Assembly: GCF_018678075.1 (NCBI RefSeq)
Contig: NZ_JAHHIR010000006.1
Span: forward strand, 1 to 39,422
DNA: 39,422 bases
Direction of reading: 5' to 3'
DNA from: Epibacterium ulvae
GTDB taxonomy: Bacteria > Pseudomonadota > Alphaproteobacteria > Rhodobacterales > Rhodobacteraceae
Shown: positions 1 to 7,793 of the stretch, piece by piece
How the letters are laid out: every line of letters begins with the position of its first letter
Numbering within the stretch: position 1 is the stretch's first letter
Notes under the pieces: generated by a model
What the model saw: only the letters and a program-made list of their open reading frames with translations
The model's database searches: none
What the model was told of the DNA's origin: nothing
Program-made: the position numbers and the translations under genes

Positions 1-206
1 TTTGAACTTGTCTGAAAAACTGCGTCTCTTCGTCATTCGTGTATCCTGTTTTCAACGTTGGATACATCGTAGCACCCCGTCCAATTTTGACGGACCACTT
101 CAAAGATAGGCTGGCGGATAACAACAAGAGATTGAGAAAGCATATTGCTGACACGGGCAAAAAAGTATGAGAACGAGAATACACTCACATAATTAGTCCG
201 TAGGTA

Positions 207-827
207 TTGAAACTGCTTAGTTGGGAATGGATGCTAAAGGACTTTCATAGGCTCAAATTGGAGATGCAGTCTTGCAGGCTATGTAAGGATCTCCCGCTAG
301 GTCCAAACCCCATTTTTCAGCTGGATGAGCGGGCAAGGATCTTGATCGTTGGCCAAGCTCCAGGACGCATTACTCATCAAAAAAATCGCCCCTTTGACGA
401 TCCCTCTGGAGATCGTTTGCGAGAATGGCTTGGGATTGATAAGTCTGCTTTCTACGCAGATCCCCAGATCGGCATTTTTCCAATGGGACTTTGCTTCCCT
501 GGTGCAGGTTGTTCAGGCGACAAACCTCCACCAGAAATTTGCGCGACTACATGGCGGAAGAAAACAATGGCAGCTCTCAAGAGTGTCGAACTGACTTTGA
601 TCTTGGGTGCTTATGCCATCGCATGGCACTTGCCTCACCTGAATGGAAAGACCGTTGCAGAGGCGGTCAAACAGTCTTCTGAAGGCCAAGACCGAGTCTT
701 TGTATTGCCCCACCCAAGTCCGCGAAACAACAGATGGCTTAAGCGAAACCCTTGGTTCGAAGCTGATGTCATTCCAAGAATTCGGCAAAGCGTGAGACTA
801 AATCTAAGTGAATCTGAGAGGAAATAA
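207..827 (+). CDS. Uracil-DNA glycosylase-like protein (complete, probably acquired copy)
   Basis: The 206-aa protein has the layout of the UDG superfamily (COG1573-like). There is an N-terminal Cys pair (CRLC), then a GQAPG motif that normally forms the uracil-recognition loop, a PFDDPSGDRLREW block, a CFPG segment, and a C-terminal HPSPRNNRWLKRNPWF motif. Family members remove uracil or related damaged bases from DNA; this exact subfamily is biochemically less defined, so the substrate is inferred. The reading starts at a TTG; an in-frame ATG at 231 with GGGA just upstream is an equally good or better start. Base composition is clearly A+T-richer than the genes beyond about 950. A second, truncated copy of the same family follows directly (956-1279), which suggests this copy arrived by transfer or recombination. 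Confidence 0.8.
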   Translation: MKLLSWEWMLKDFHRLKLEMQSCRLCKDLPLGPNPIFQLDERARILIVGQAPGRITHQKNRPFDDPSGDRLREWLGIDKSAFYADPQIGIFPMGLCFPGAGCSGDKPPPEICATTWRKKTMAALKSVELTLILGAYAIAWHLPHLNGKTVAEAVKQSSEGQDRVFVLPHPSPRNNRWLKRNPWFEADVIPRIRQSVRLNLSESERK

Positions 828-955
828 CTCACTTTTCGCTGAGCAGTTACTCGAAAGAAACTGTCTATAGACGGGTTTACTTGGAGCTCACGGAAAAACA
901 TATTTATATCAATTGGATGGGCGCGAAGTGGACAATTTGCATGTTATGTAATCTG

Positions 956-1279
956 GTCTTTCCGGGCTACAGCGCCAAAGGCGCGGATTTGCCGCCACCG
1001 CCGCAATGTGCGCGACTCTGGCATGCGCAGGTGTTTGACAGGCTGCGCGATGTCCGGCTGCGCATTGGCGTAGGAGGATATGCGCAAAAGTACCATCTGA
1101 AGACGCGATTTGGTGTGACCGAGACGGTTCAGAACTGGCAGGGCTTCGGACCTGACGTCTTTCCCTTGCCACATCCGTCCTGGCGCAATACGGCTTGGTT
1201 GCGAAAAAATCCCTGGTTCGGGGAAGAGGTGCTGCCCGCGTTGCGGGCCCGCGTAAAGGAAGTGATGCAAAATGACTGA
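956..1279 (+). pseudogene. 3' remnant of a resident uracil-DNA glycosylase gene
   Basis: From about residue VFPGY onward this G+C-rich reading frame matches, motif for motif, the C-terminal half of the complete copy at 207-827: FPG, PPPPQCA/PPPEICA, a W in the next helix, then PLPHPSWRNTAWLRKNPWF. The N-terminal half, including the GQAPG active-site loop, is missing. The frame stays open back to 881 (TTG), with ATGs at 917 and 941, but that upstream part is A+T-rich and shows no family motifs. The simplest reading is that a foreign segment replaced the 5' half of the native gene near 950. The remnant's stop overlaps the ATG of the SseB gene (ATGACTGA), so the two were translationally coupled. 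Confidence 0.7.
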
Positions 1280-2063
1280 GGATACAGCTCTGGATCTGGC
1301 CCATGCCGCAATGGAAGCCGCCCCCGAGGATGAGGCAGCGCGCCTGCGGTTTTATGAGCGACTGGCCGACAGTGAGCTGTTCCTGCTTTTGGGTGCAGAG
1401 CCCGAAGGCGACAAAATCCAACCTGAGGTCTTTGCCACAGAAGAGGGCGAGTTTGTCCTGGTCTTTGATCGTGAGGAACGGCTGGCAGAGTTTGCAGGCA
1501 AGATCGTGCCTTATGCCGCGCTTTCGGGACGGATGATCGTGAAGATGCTGGAAGGATCCGATATTGGTCTGGGTGTGAACCTGGATGTCGCACCCTCACA
1601 GGCGTTGATGCCAGCATCCGCCTTGGATTGGTTGCGCGAGACATTGGCGCATAATCCCGAAGAAGTGGAAGCCGGTGTCGAGGAGGTTTTGCCCCCCAAA
1701 GGCTTGCCAGAGGTGCTGTTGACCGCGCTGGATGCAAAGCTCGCGACGGCTGCGGGCTTCGCGACAAGCGCATATCTGGTATCGCTGCAGTATACCGGCG
1801 GCGGACAAGGGCATCTGTTGGGCTTTGTTGGCGCAAAAGACGGCGCGGAATCCGCGCTTGCCCAAGCAGTATTCGAGGCGCTCACCTTTTCCGGCATCGA
1901 GGCTGGCGCGTTGGACGTCGGGTTCTTTGGCGCATCAGATGAAATGTCAGCGCGTCTTGCACGCGTTGGATTGCGCTTCGAGCTTCCCGAAGCCTCCGAG
2001 CCCAAGACCTTTGCGCCGAGCAAACCTGGAAGCGATCCGGACAAGCCACCACGTTTGATTTAA
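1272..2063 (+). CDS. SseB family protein
   Basis: This 263-aa protein has the features of the SseB N-terminal-domain family. Near residue 30 is an ERLADSELFLLL segment, followed by an alternating strand region that includes FATEEGEFVLVFDREERLAEF and a Pro-rich acidic middle. The C-terminal half repeats an alpha/beta pattern and ends in a disordered Pro/Lys tail. SseB-domain proteins are widespread but have no settled biochemical role; the name comes from enhanced serine sensitivity. No signal peptide or membrane segment is visible, so it is probably cytoplasmic. The ATG overlaps the stop of the UDG remnant by 8 bases. It may therefore have lost its original promoter when that gene was cut, unless it is driven from the incoming segment. 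Confidence 0.75.
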   Translation: MTEDTALDLAHAAMEAAPEDEAARLRFYERLADSELFLLLGAEPEGDKIQPEVFATEEGEFVLVFDREERLAEFAGKIVPYAALSGRMIVKMLEGSDIGLGVNLDVAPSQALMPASALDWLRETLAHNPEEVEAGVEEVLPPKGLPEVLLTALDAKLATAAGFATSAYLVSLQYTGGGQGHLLGFVGAKDGAESALAQAVFEALTFSGIEAGALDVGFFGASDEMSARLARVGLRFELPEASEPKTFAPSKPGSDPDKPPRLI

Positions 2064-2161
2064 CTGCGATCAAGTTAGGTTAATGGCTTCGGAAGTAGAA
2101 TTGCCGCCAGCAACGCGTGCTCTCCCGCCCGTCATCAGCTTTTGGAAAAAGCTTCTTCCCG

Positions 2162-2202
2162 TTGGGCATAGCTCCGTGCCAGAGGCACGGAGCTATGCCC
2201 AA
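2162..2202. repeat. Perfect 19-bp inverted repeat with 3-nt loop
   Basis: Bases 2162-2180 and 2184-2202 are exact reverse complements separated by AGA. This stem is far longer and more perfect than a normal terminator, and no T-tract follows on either strand. It lies in the spacer between the convergent SseB and GST genes, with two more hairpins to its right. Confidence 0.85.
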
Positions 2203-2216
2203 GGCCGCCAATGTGT

Positions 2217-2273
2217 GGTGACATCGTCACCGCTCATGCGGGCGCGGGAGCCCCACCGCTCTTTGCGGTAGGG
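2217..2273. repeat. Two further intergenic hairpins (2217-2231 and 2251-2273)
   Basis: GGTGAC/GTCACC pair around ATC at 2217-2231. CCCCACCGC/GCGGTAGGG pair around TCTTT at 2251-2273 with one mismatch. The second sits about 20 bases beyond the GST stop on the minus strand and may act as its transcript end, although it lacks a T-tract. Confidence 0.5.
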
Positions 2274-2292
2274 CGAAGGTCGTAAAAAGGCG

Positions 2293-3168
2293 CTATACGT
2301 CTTCGCTGGCCAATTTGTCCTGCGTCTTGGTCTCAAAATCTGCGGCACTGTGGCGTTCATGCAGTTGCTCACCCAGATCGCCCCAGGTGCGGTTGACCAT
2401 GCGGCCCCGTTTGACGGCAGGGCGTGCGGCAATCATTTCGGCCCAACGCATCAGGTTGGTGTAGCTTTTCACATCCAGGAATTCAGCCGCATTGTAGAGC
2501 GATCCCAGCACCAACGCGCCGTACCACGGCCAGATCGCGATATCGGCGATCGAGTAGTCTTCGCCTGCGATATAGGTGTTGTTGGCCAGCTGCTTGTCCA
2601 AAACGTCCAGCTGACGTTTGGTTTCCATGGTGAACCGGTTGATCGGGTATTCGAACTTCTCTGGCGCATAAGAGTAGAAATGGCCAAAACCGCCACCCAG
2701 ATAGGGTGCAGAGCCCATTTGCCAGAACAGCCAGTTCATCACTTCGGTGCGCGCAGCCCCATCTTTGGGCAGGAAGGCGTCGAATTTTTCCGCCAGATGC
2801 ACCAGGATCGAAGCCGTTTCAAACACGCGCACTGGCGCATCGCCGGTGGTGTCCGTCATCGCCGGGATTTTGGAGTTGGGATTGACCTCAACAAAACCGG
2901 ATCCGAATTGATTGCCGTCGCCAATCTTGATCAGCCAGGCATCATATTCTGCGCCCTCATGTCCGGCCTCCAGCAGCTCTTCGAACATGACGGTGACTTT
3001 GACACCATTTGGCGTGGCCAGCGAATAAAGCTGGAAAGGCTGCGTCCCAACGGGGAGCTCCTTGTCATGGGTTGCCCCTGAAATGGGGCGGTTGATGCTG
3101 GCCCATTCGCCACCGTTCTTGTCGTCCCAGGTCCAGACTTTGGGAGGGGTATATGCGCTGTCTGTCAT
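2293..3168 (-). CDS. yghU: YghU-type glutathione S-transferase / disulfide-bond oxidoreductase
   Basis: The protein is 291 aa from the ATG at 3168; the frame extends 20 codons further upstream, but family members begin close to this Met (WTWDDKNGGEW). Recognisable YghU/Nu-class blocks are SINRPISGATHDKELPVG, then LYSLATPNGVKVT (thioredoxin-fold strand with the catalytic Thr-Pro-Asn region), EYDAWLIKIGDGNQF, and VNPNSKIPAM with the cis-Pro. ETASILVHLAEKF forms the glutathione gamma-glutamyl contact, and an all-helical C-terminal domain follows. Known family members use two glutathione molecules and reduce disulfides or organic peroxides. The enzyme should be cytoplasmic. It stands alone, convergent with SseB. 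Confidence 0.88.
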   Translation of the reverse strand: MTDSAYTPPKVWTWDDKNGGEWASINRPISGATHDKELPVGTQPFQLYSLATPNGVKVTVMFEELLEAGHEGAEYDAWLIKIGDGNQFGSGFVEVNPNSKIPAMTDTTGDAPVRVFETASILVHLAEKFDAFLPKDGAARTEVMNWLFWQMGSAPYLGGGFGHFYSYAPEKFEYPINRFTMETKRQLDVLDKQLANNTYIAGEDYSIADIAIWPWYGALVLGSLYNAAEFLDVKSYTNLMRWAEMIAARPAVKRGRMVNRTWGDLGEQLHERHSAADFETKTQDKLASEDV

Positions 3169-3468
3169 CGTGTTCGCTTTCTTGATGCCCTGTTTTCTGT
3201 CGGCGCTGAGCGCGCTGCAGTTCCACACATAGGCACCCTGACAAAAATTCCAATGACTGGAAGCTTTGCAGGCCGGAATTCACCGAAATTTGTTTACCTT
3301 TCCATATTACCAAAACTTCACGGCCGCTCTTTGGTGGACACAGAGCTGTGAGCCCCCCTTCGCAACGGGGAGAAATCGCATATTGTTCTGCCATGAAGAG
3401 GCCGACTACCCGGTTGGTTTTGAGCTTTTAAAGAAATTACTGACTCATCTGAAAAGAGGATGCTGAAT

Positions 3469-3987
3469 ATGAAACGTTACGCCCTTGCCGCAGTTGCGGC
3501 ACTTGCCCTGGCTGCCCCCGCCTTTGCTGGTGAGCAATTTGTTGACGAAACCGGTTTTGCGGTTTCCGGCTACGACGTTGTTGCCTACCGTTCGCTGGAA
3601 CCAAATCCAGTTGGCACCCCGCAGCCGCTCGCCGTTCCTGGCAAAGCGGATTACACCGCAGACTACAATGGCGCGACATTTGCCTTTGCATCGGCTGAGA
3701 ACCGCGATCTGTTCAAATCCGACCCAGCGCATTACGCACCGCAGTACGACGGTCACTGCGCCTATGGCGTCTCCAAAGGCGGTAAAGTGCCTGCGAACCC
3801 ACATCTGTGGCGCATCGTGGACGACAAACTGTTCCTGAACATCACCAAAAACGTTGTAACCTTCTGGGAAGAAGACATTCCTGGCAACCTCAACCTGGCC
3901 GAAGACAACTGGGTTGGCATCGAGCCCGCGCCAGCATCCGGCAACACGATCCCGAACTTCACATCGCCTGCGCCTGCTCAAGGCTAA
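3469..3987 (+). CDS. Secreted YHS-domain protein
   Basis: A signal peptide (KR, then an Ala/Leu-rich core ending APAFA|GE near residue 20) is followed by a YHS-type domain: SGYDVVAY near the start, YNGATFAFASAENRDLFKSDPAHYAPQYDGHCAYG in the middle, then LWRIVDDKLFLNI. YHS domains are thought to bind metal; the HCAYG cysteine and nearby His are candidate ligands. The exported protein should act in the periplasm; its substrate is unknown. The ATG at 3469 is preferred over the one at 3460 because the ribosome-binding site AAGAGG lies 9-10 bases before it and would overlap the earlier start. A strong terminator follows at 4013. Confidence 0.82.
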   Translation: MKRYALAAVAALALAAPAFAGEQFVDETGFAVSGYDVVAYRSLEPNPVGTPQPLAVPGKADYTADYNGATFAFASAENRDLFKSDPAHYAPQYDGHCAYGVSKGGKVPANPHLWRIVDDKLFLNITKNVVTFWEEDIPGNLNLAEDNWVGIEPAPASGNTIPNFTSPAPAQG

Positions 3988-4012
3988 TCGCTTTGAAGTT
4001 GGAAGTAATGAT

Positions 4013-4042
4013 CCCCGTCGCACCATTGCGGCGGGGTTTTTT
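4013..4042 (+). terminator. Rho-independent terminator of the YHS gene
   Basis: CCCCGTCGC pairs with GCGGCGGGG (one G-T pair) around a 6-base loop and is followed by six T residues at 4037-4042. It lies 26 bases after the YHS stop and just beyond the 3' end of the minus-strand DUF2182 gene. Confidence 0.85.
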
Positions 4043-4053
4043 GGTGCGTGAGG

Positions 4054-4872
4054 TCAGGATAGTAAAACAAATCCACCCCAGAAAATGAGCGCTACACCCG
4101 CAAGCTTTGACACCTGCCGCCCAAACGGGGTGAGCTTTTCCAGCGCGACATAGGCCGCAAGCGCAGTGATCCAATAGAGGTTCATGACCCCGCCCACGAA
4201 CAAAAGCACCATCAAGGCCCAGCAACAGCCCAGACAATAGACCCCGTGGCGCAACCCAAGTTGCAGCGCGCCGTATGGGCCGGGGCGAAAAAACCGGGTC
4301 AGAATCGCGACTGGGGATTGGCAATATTGCAGGCAGCGCTCTTTCAGTCCGGAAAACTGAAACAATCCAGCACAGATCAGCAGAAGACCACCGGGGCCAG
4401 TGTGGATAAAGGTCATCATTGTAGCAGAGACAACGCCCAATGTTTCGCCGCCCCAGTGCGCCACGGTCGCCGCAAGGCTAAACGCGCCCCATGACAAAAG
4501 GTAGCCGCCGACAAAGGCCATAACTTGCAGCTTGGCCCGGTCACGCCCCACCTGGCTGCGACGCATCAACTGCCCATAAAGCAGGGCCGTGGGGGCAACG
4601 CTGGGCAGCATCATAGCCACCATCATCGCCCACCACATCAAGAAGACCAGTATCAGGTAGTGCGCGCTCCACGCACCTGGATCGGTTCCACCAGGCATAT
4701 CGCGCATGCCGGACATGGCCGTCATCTCGAGCGCGGTCATATTCATGCCCACGCCCAAAACGGTATACAGCGCGCTGATGCCGAACAGCAGGGTCAAAAG
4801 CGCAATCAGCAGGCGACGATCTTGGCGCAGGATCCGTTCCGTCAGCGATGATGTCTGCGGGTCAGCTGGCAT
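4054..4872 (-). CDS. DUF2182 integral membrane protein
   Basis: This 272-aa protein has several strongly hydrophobic segments and matches the DUF2182 family (COG5486, predicted metal-binding membrane protein). Conserved-looking features are the first helix (LLIALLTLLFGISALY), MWWAMMVAMMLPSVAP with its Met/Trp-rich helix, KERCLQYCQSP in a cytoplasmic loop, and GVYCLGCCWALMVLL. The Cys and Met clusters would suit metal coordination, probably copper-like, but no biochemical role is established to my knowledge. The start follows the DUF1326 stop by only 5 bases, so the two are cotranscribed and probably function together. Reading is clean with no frameshift. Confidence 0.82.
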   Translation of the reverse strand: MPADPQTSSLTERILRQDRRLLIALLTLLFGISALYTVLGVGMNMTALEMTAMSGMRDMPGGTDPGAWSAHYLILVFLMWWAMMVAMMLPSVAPTALLYGQLMRRSQVGRDRAKLQVMAFVGGYLLSWGAFSLAATVAHWGGETLGVVSATMMTFIHTGPGGLLLICAGLFQFSGLKERCLQYCQSPVAILTRFFRPGPYGALQLGLRHGVYCLGCCWALMVLLFVGGVMNLYWITALAAYVALEKLTPFGRQVSKLAGVALIFWGGFVLLS

Positions 4873-4877
4873 CTGGT

Positions 4878-5516
4878 TCAGGCGGCCTCGACCACGCCTG
4901 TGGTGGAGAGGTGAATTTCGACCAGATGGGCGTGGCTGTCCTGGTTGTTCTCCAGCGATATGGCGCCTTGTGTGCGGGTTGTGCCCTTTGCAACCTCAGC
5001 GACGCGGAATTCAAACCCATGGGGCAGATCGATCCGAGCGCGGTGCTCGGCGCCGGAAACGGGATTGGTCAGCGGCTCTGCGCGGGTTTCAAAGACATTT
5101 GGCACCCGCACGTGACCGGTGCGCGAGGCCATATCCATTTCGAAATCGATCGGCAGAAATAACGTCTCCAGCTTGTTTGGAGACATCGCCGAAAACACCC
5201 ACCACATCGTCGCCATGTCATTGGTGTCCACGCCGGTCATGATCTTGGCCAAGGCATCGCGCTGGGCGGGTGTCGCGCTTTCATCAATGATGATCTGCAT
5301 GGTGCCATTGCCCTGATGAATGGCGCCGGGCCACTTCAAAACCATGGCGGCGCGGGTTCCAGACAGGTCGGTGTCCCCGTGGTAGCCGCGATCAAACTGA
5401 AAACTGGCCGTGGCCTCGCAGGTGCCATGTGTCGGCAGTGCCATGAATTGACACGGACAGCCCGTGTCGCAGTTGCAATTTGCCAGTTCGTGCCCGTGAA
5501 GTTCCCATTGTGTCAT
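4878..5516 (-). CDS. DUF1326 domain protein
   Basis: The 212-aa protein starts at the ATG at 5516, which has an AGGGGGA ribosome-binding site 6 bases upstream; the longer frame to 5564 has none. It opens with ELANCNCDTGCPCQF, a cluster of four Cys in nine residues (CNCDTGCPC) typical of DUF1326 and suggestive of metal binding. There is no signal peptide, so it is probably cytoplasmic. The rest is beta-rich with no further motif I recognise. Gene order DUF1326-DUF2182 on one transcript is recurrent in proteobacteria. The pairing suggests a soluble metal-binding partner for a membrane protein; this is inference. Confidence 0.82.
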   Translation of the reverse strand: MTQWELHGHELANCNCDTGCPCQFMALPTHGTCEATASFQFDRGYHGDTDLSGTRAAMVLKWPGAIHQGNGTMQIIIDESATPAQRDALAKIMTGVDTNDMATMWWVFSAMSPNKLETLFLPIDFEMDMASRTGHVRVPNVFETRAEPLTNPVSGAEHRARIDLPHGFEFRVAEVAKGTTRTQGAISLENNQDSHAHLVEIHLSTTGVVEAA

Positions 5517-5611
5517 GATGTGTCCCCCTGTTTGCGCCGAGAAGACGCATGCGAATATTAACATAATGCAGAGGTTTTTTCCATATCGCCGCGCGGGTGG
5601 TGCGTCGCCAC

Positions 5612-5642
5612 AAAAAAGGCCCGCGCATGTGGGGCGCGGGCC
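5612..5642 (-). terminator. Rho-independent terminator of the TRAP operon
   Basis: On the minus strand GGCCCGCGC pairs perfectly with GCGCGGGCC around a 7-base loop and runs into six T residues. It lies 24 bases past the dctM stop. Confidence 0.9.
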
Positions 5643-5665
5643 TTAACAGATTTTGTTGCGGTTCC

Positions 5666-7066
5666 TTATACCAGGCTAGGCAGCCACAGCACAATGGAGG
5701 GGAAGGCAACAAGTCCAGCAATCGTCAGTGCATCGGCGATGAAGAAGGGGGTCACACCCTTGAATACATCCTGCACGCTGATGTCATCGCGCACACCGGC
5801 AACCACAAAACAGTTGAGGCCGATGGGCGGGGTGATCAGACAGAACTCGGCCATTTTCACCACTAGAATACCAAACCAGATCGCGCACATCGGACCTGAC
5901 ATGCCAAAAGTACTGTCAGCGGCAGAAACAAACTCACCACCGTTCAGAGCCATAACCGCCGGGTAAACAACGGGCAGGGTCAGCAGCAGCATACCAATGG
6001 CGTCCATGAACATCCCCAGAACCGCATAGGCCAACAGGATACAGATCAGAATCAGCATCGGCGACATAGTGAGTGAGGTGATCCAATCCGAAAAAGCACC
6101 GGGCAGATTGGCAAAGCCCAGGAAGCGCACATAGATCAAGACACCCCAGATGATGGTGAAGATCATCACCGACAGCTTTGCGGTTTCCAACAGCGCGTCT
6201 TTCAGCTCGTTCCAGCGCATGCCCTGATAGAGCGCCATCAAGAAGACAACAAAGGCCCCGATCGCGCCGCCTTCGGTCGGTGTCCCCCAAGCGTCGCCGC
6301 CAAAAGGATTGTAGACAAACAGGATAATGGTCGCGACCACGAACAGGATCGGCAGCGCAGGTGGCAAGGCGGTGAAGCGTTCCTTCCACGTGAATCCGCT
6401 GACAGCCGGGCCAAAGCCCTTGATCGTCAGGGCCATGCCGATGATCAGCACGCCGTAGACCAGTGCCGAAAAGGCGCCTGGAATAAAGCCCGCCAACAAC
6501 AGCTTGCCCACGTCCTGTTCCACGATGATCGCATAGATCACCAAAATGGCTGACGGCGGGATCAGCGAGGCCAGTGTACCACCGGCTGCCACAACCCCTG
6601 CAGCAAAGCGTTTGTCATAACCGATTTTCAACATCTCTGGGATTGCGATCCGGGCAAACACGGCCGAGGTCGCCACGGACGCGCCGGATACGGCGGCAAA
6701 ACCTGCAGTGGCAAACACAGTCGATACGGCCAACCCACCGGGCACCCAAGCAAACCAACGTTTGGCGGCCTCAAACAGCGCCTTGGTCAGGCCCGCGTAA
6801 TAGGCCAGATAGCCGATCAGGATGAAGGTCGGGATCAGCGACAGCGCTTGGCTCGACACTTTGGAGTGGGGCACCTGACCTGCGGTCTTAACTGCGACGG
6901 TCACCGCTTTACCAAACCGATCGGGGTCATATCCGAACTTGGCCCAGAAAATCCACACTAGACCAACCATACCGGCCAATGCGGCCGCAAAGGCCACTCG
7001 CATGCCCAGAATGACCAAGACGAGCATACCGGCAGAGACGGCAATACCAATTTCAATAGGTTCCAT
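5666..7066 (-). CDS. dctM: TRAP transporter large permease (DctM)
   Basis: The protein is 466 aa with about a dozen hydrophobic segments, the normal size for DctM. Family blocks are visible: GMRVAFAAALAG near the start, SLIPTFILIGYLAYYAG, GFAAVSGASVATSAVFARIAIPEM, AAGGTLASLIPPSAILVIYAI, and the C-terminal MDAIGMLLLTLPVVYP and LITPPIGLNCFVV. It is the Na+-driven translocation subunit that moves a solute handed over by the periplasmic binding protein. The start ATG has AAGGA upstream and lies 12 bases after the dctQ stop, so translation is likely coupled. The substrate cannot be read from the sequence; the DctBD-type regulators suggest an organic acid. Confidence 0.93.
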   Translation of the reverse strand: MEPIEIGIAVSAGMLVLVILGMRVAFAAALAGMVGLVWIFWAKFGYDPDRFGKAVTVAVKTAGQVPHSKVSSQALSLIPTFILIGYLAYYAGLTKALFEAAKRWFAWVPGGLAVSTVFATAGFAAVSGASVATSAVFARIAIPEMLKIGYDKRFAAGVVAAGGTLASLIPPSAILVIYAIIVEQDVGKLLLAGFIPGAFSALVYGVLIIGMALTIKGFGPAVSGFTWKERFTALPPALPILFVVATIILFVYNPFGGDAWGTPTEGGAIGAFVVFLMALYQGMRWNELKDALLETAKLSVMIFTIIWGVLIYVRFLGFANLPGAFSDWITSLTMSPMLILICILLAYAVLGMFMDAIGMLLLTLPVVYPAVMALNGGEFVSAADSTFGMSGPMCAIWFGILVVKMAEFCLITPPIGLNCFVVAGVRDDISVQDVFKGVTPFFIADALTIAGLVAFPSIVLWLPSLV

Positions 7067-7078
7067 TAGTATATGTCC

Positions 7079-7714
7079 TTATGCGTCTTCATGGCCCGAG
7101 ACATGCTCGGCTTCCATGGCGGCTTGGGTGGCGGCATCTGCGATCATCGGGATCGCAACGGGTTTGGCGTCGTTTTTTACGAATGCGCGGGCATAGCCCC
7201 ACAGCTGTAGCCCCAACCGCAGACACAGCACCGAAAACGCCACGGGTGCCAGCAGTTTTGCAGGCCAGATCGGCAGCGCGATATCCATCGAACTGTCGCG
7301 GCTCCACAAGGGCGAGCCAAAGTCAAAGCTGCGTTGGAAATGCGACCAGGTGCCCCAGACCAAGAGGATCATCAGCGCAAGGATCGCCAAAGTGGTGATG
7401 AATTCCACCAGATAAAGCGCGCGGCCCCTTAGGGCGCCGACAAGCATGTCCATGCGGATGTGACCACCGTCGCGCTGGGTAAAGGCGACACCCATAAAGG
7501 CGATCAGTGGCATGGCCTGTTCGATCCAGTCCACATAACCGGGCAGGGGTTGGTTGAAGCCGTTGCGGCCCGTAACCGAAACCACCGCCAATAACATCAA
7601 AGAGAAAACCGCCAGGCCGCTGAGCAGCGCCAGCACCTTTTCGATCGCATAAAGCCGCGCGTCCAAACGGCTGAGCGTGCTGTCATCCGACAGTACAAGA
7701 GAGGATCCGGCCAT
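7079..7714 (-). CDS. dctQ: TRAP transporter small permease (DctQ)
   Basis: The 211-aa protein starts at 7714, where AAGGAG lies 9 bases upstream; the frame is open further to 7756. It has four hydrophobic helices as in DctQ: AIEKVLALLSGLAVFSLMLLAVVSV, then WIEQAMPLIAFMGVAFTQRDGGHIRMDML, LVEFITTLAILALMILLVWG, and a final helix after SRDSSMDIALPIWPAKLLAPVAF. The QRDGGHIRMD and DIALPIW blocks are family signatures. It forms the membrane complex with DctM. A terminator-like hairpin separates it from dctP, so it is probably made in lower amounts than the binding protein. Confidence 0.9.
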   Translation of the reverse strand: MAGSSLVLSDDSTLSRLDARLYAIEKVLALLSGLAVFSLMLLAVVSVTGRNGFNQPLPGYVDWIEQAMPLIAFMGVAFTQRDGGHIRMDMLVGALRGRALYLVEFITTLAILALMILLVWGTWSHFQRSFDFGSPLWSRDSSMDIALPIWPAKLLAPVAFSVLCLRLGLQLWGYARAFVKNDAKPVAIPMIADAATQAAMEAEHVSGHEDA

Positions 7715-7742
7715 TGCGGGTCGCTCCTTAAATTTAGGATAC

Positions 7743-7782
7743 AAAAAAGCCCCCAACAGGCCGTGCTGGCACTGCTGGGGGC
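7743..7782 (-). terminator. Intra-operon terminator between dctP and dctQ
   Basis: On the minus strand GCCCCCAGCAG pairs with CTGTTGGGGGC (one G-T pair) and is followed by six T residues at 7748-7743. It starts 12 bases after the dctP stop. Partial read-through here would give more binding protein than permease. Confidence 0.85.
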
Positions 7783-7793
7783 ATTGGTTTGGC

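Noticed and set aside
6-170. Open frame at the left edge ending in a Lys/Arg-rich tail
   Set aside because: It has no start codon with a ribosome-binding site and no recognisable motif. It could be the tail of a decayed gene, but nothing supports it.
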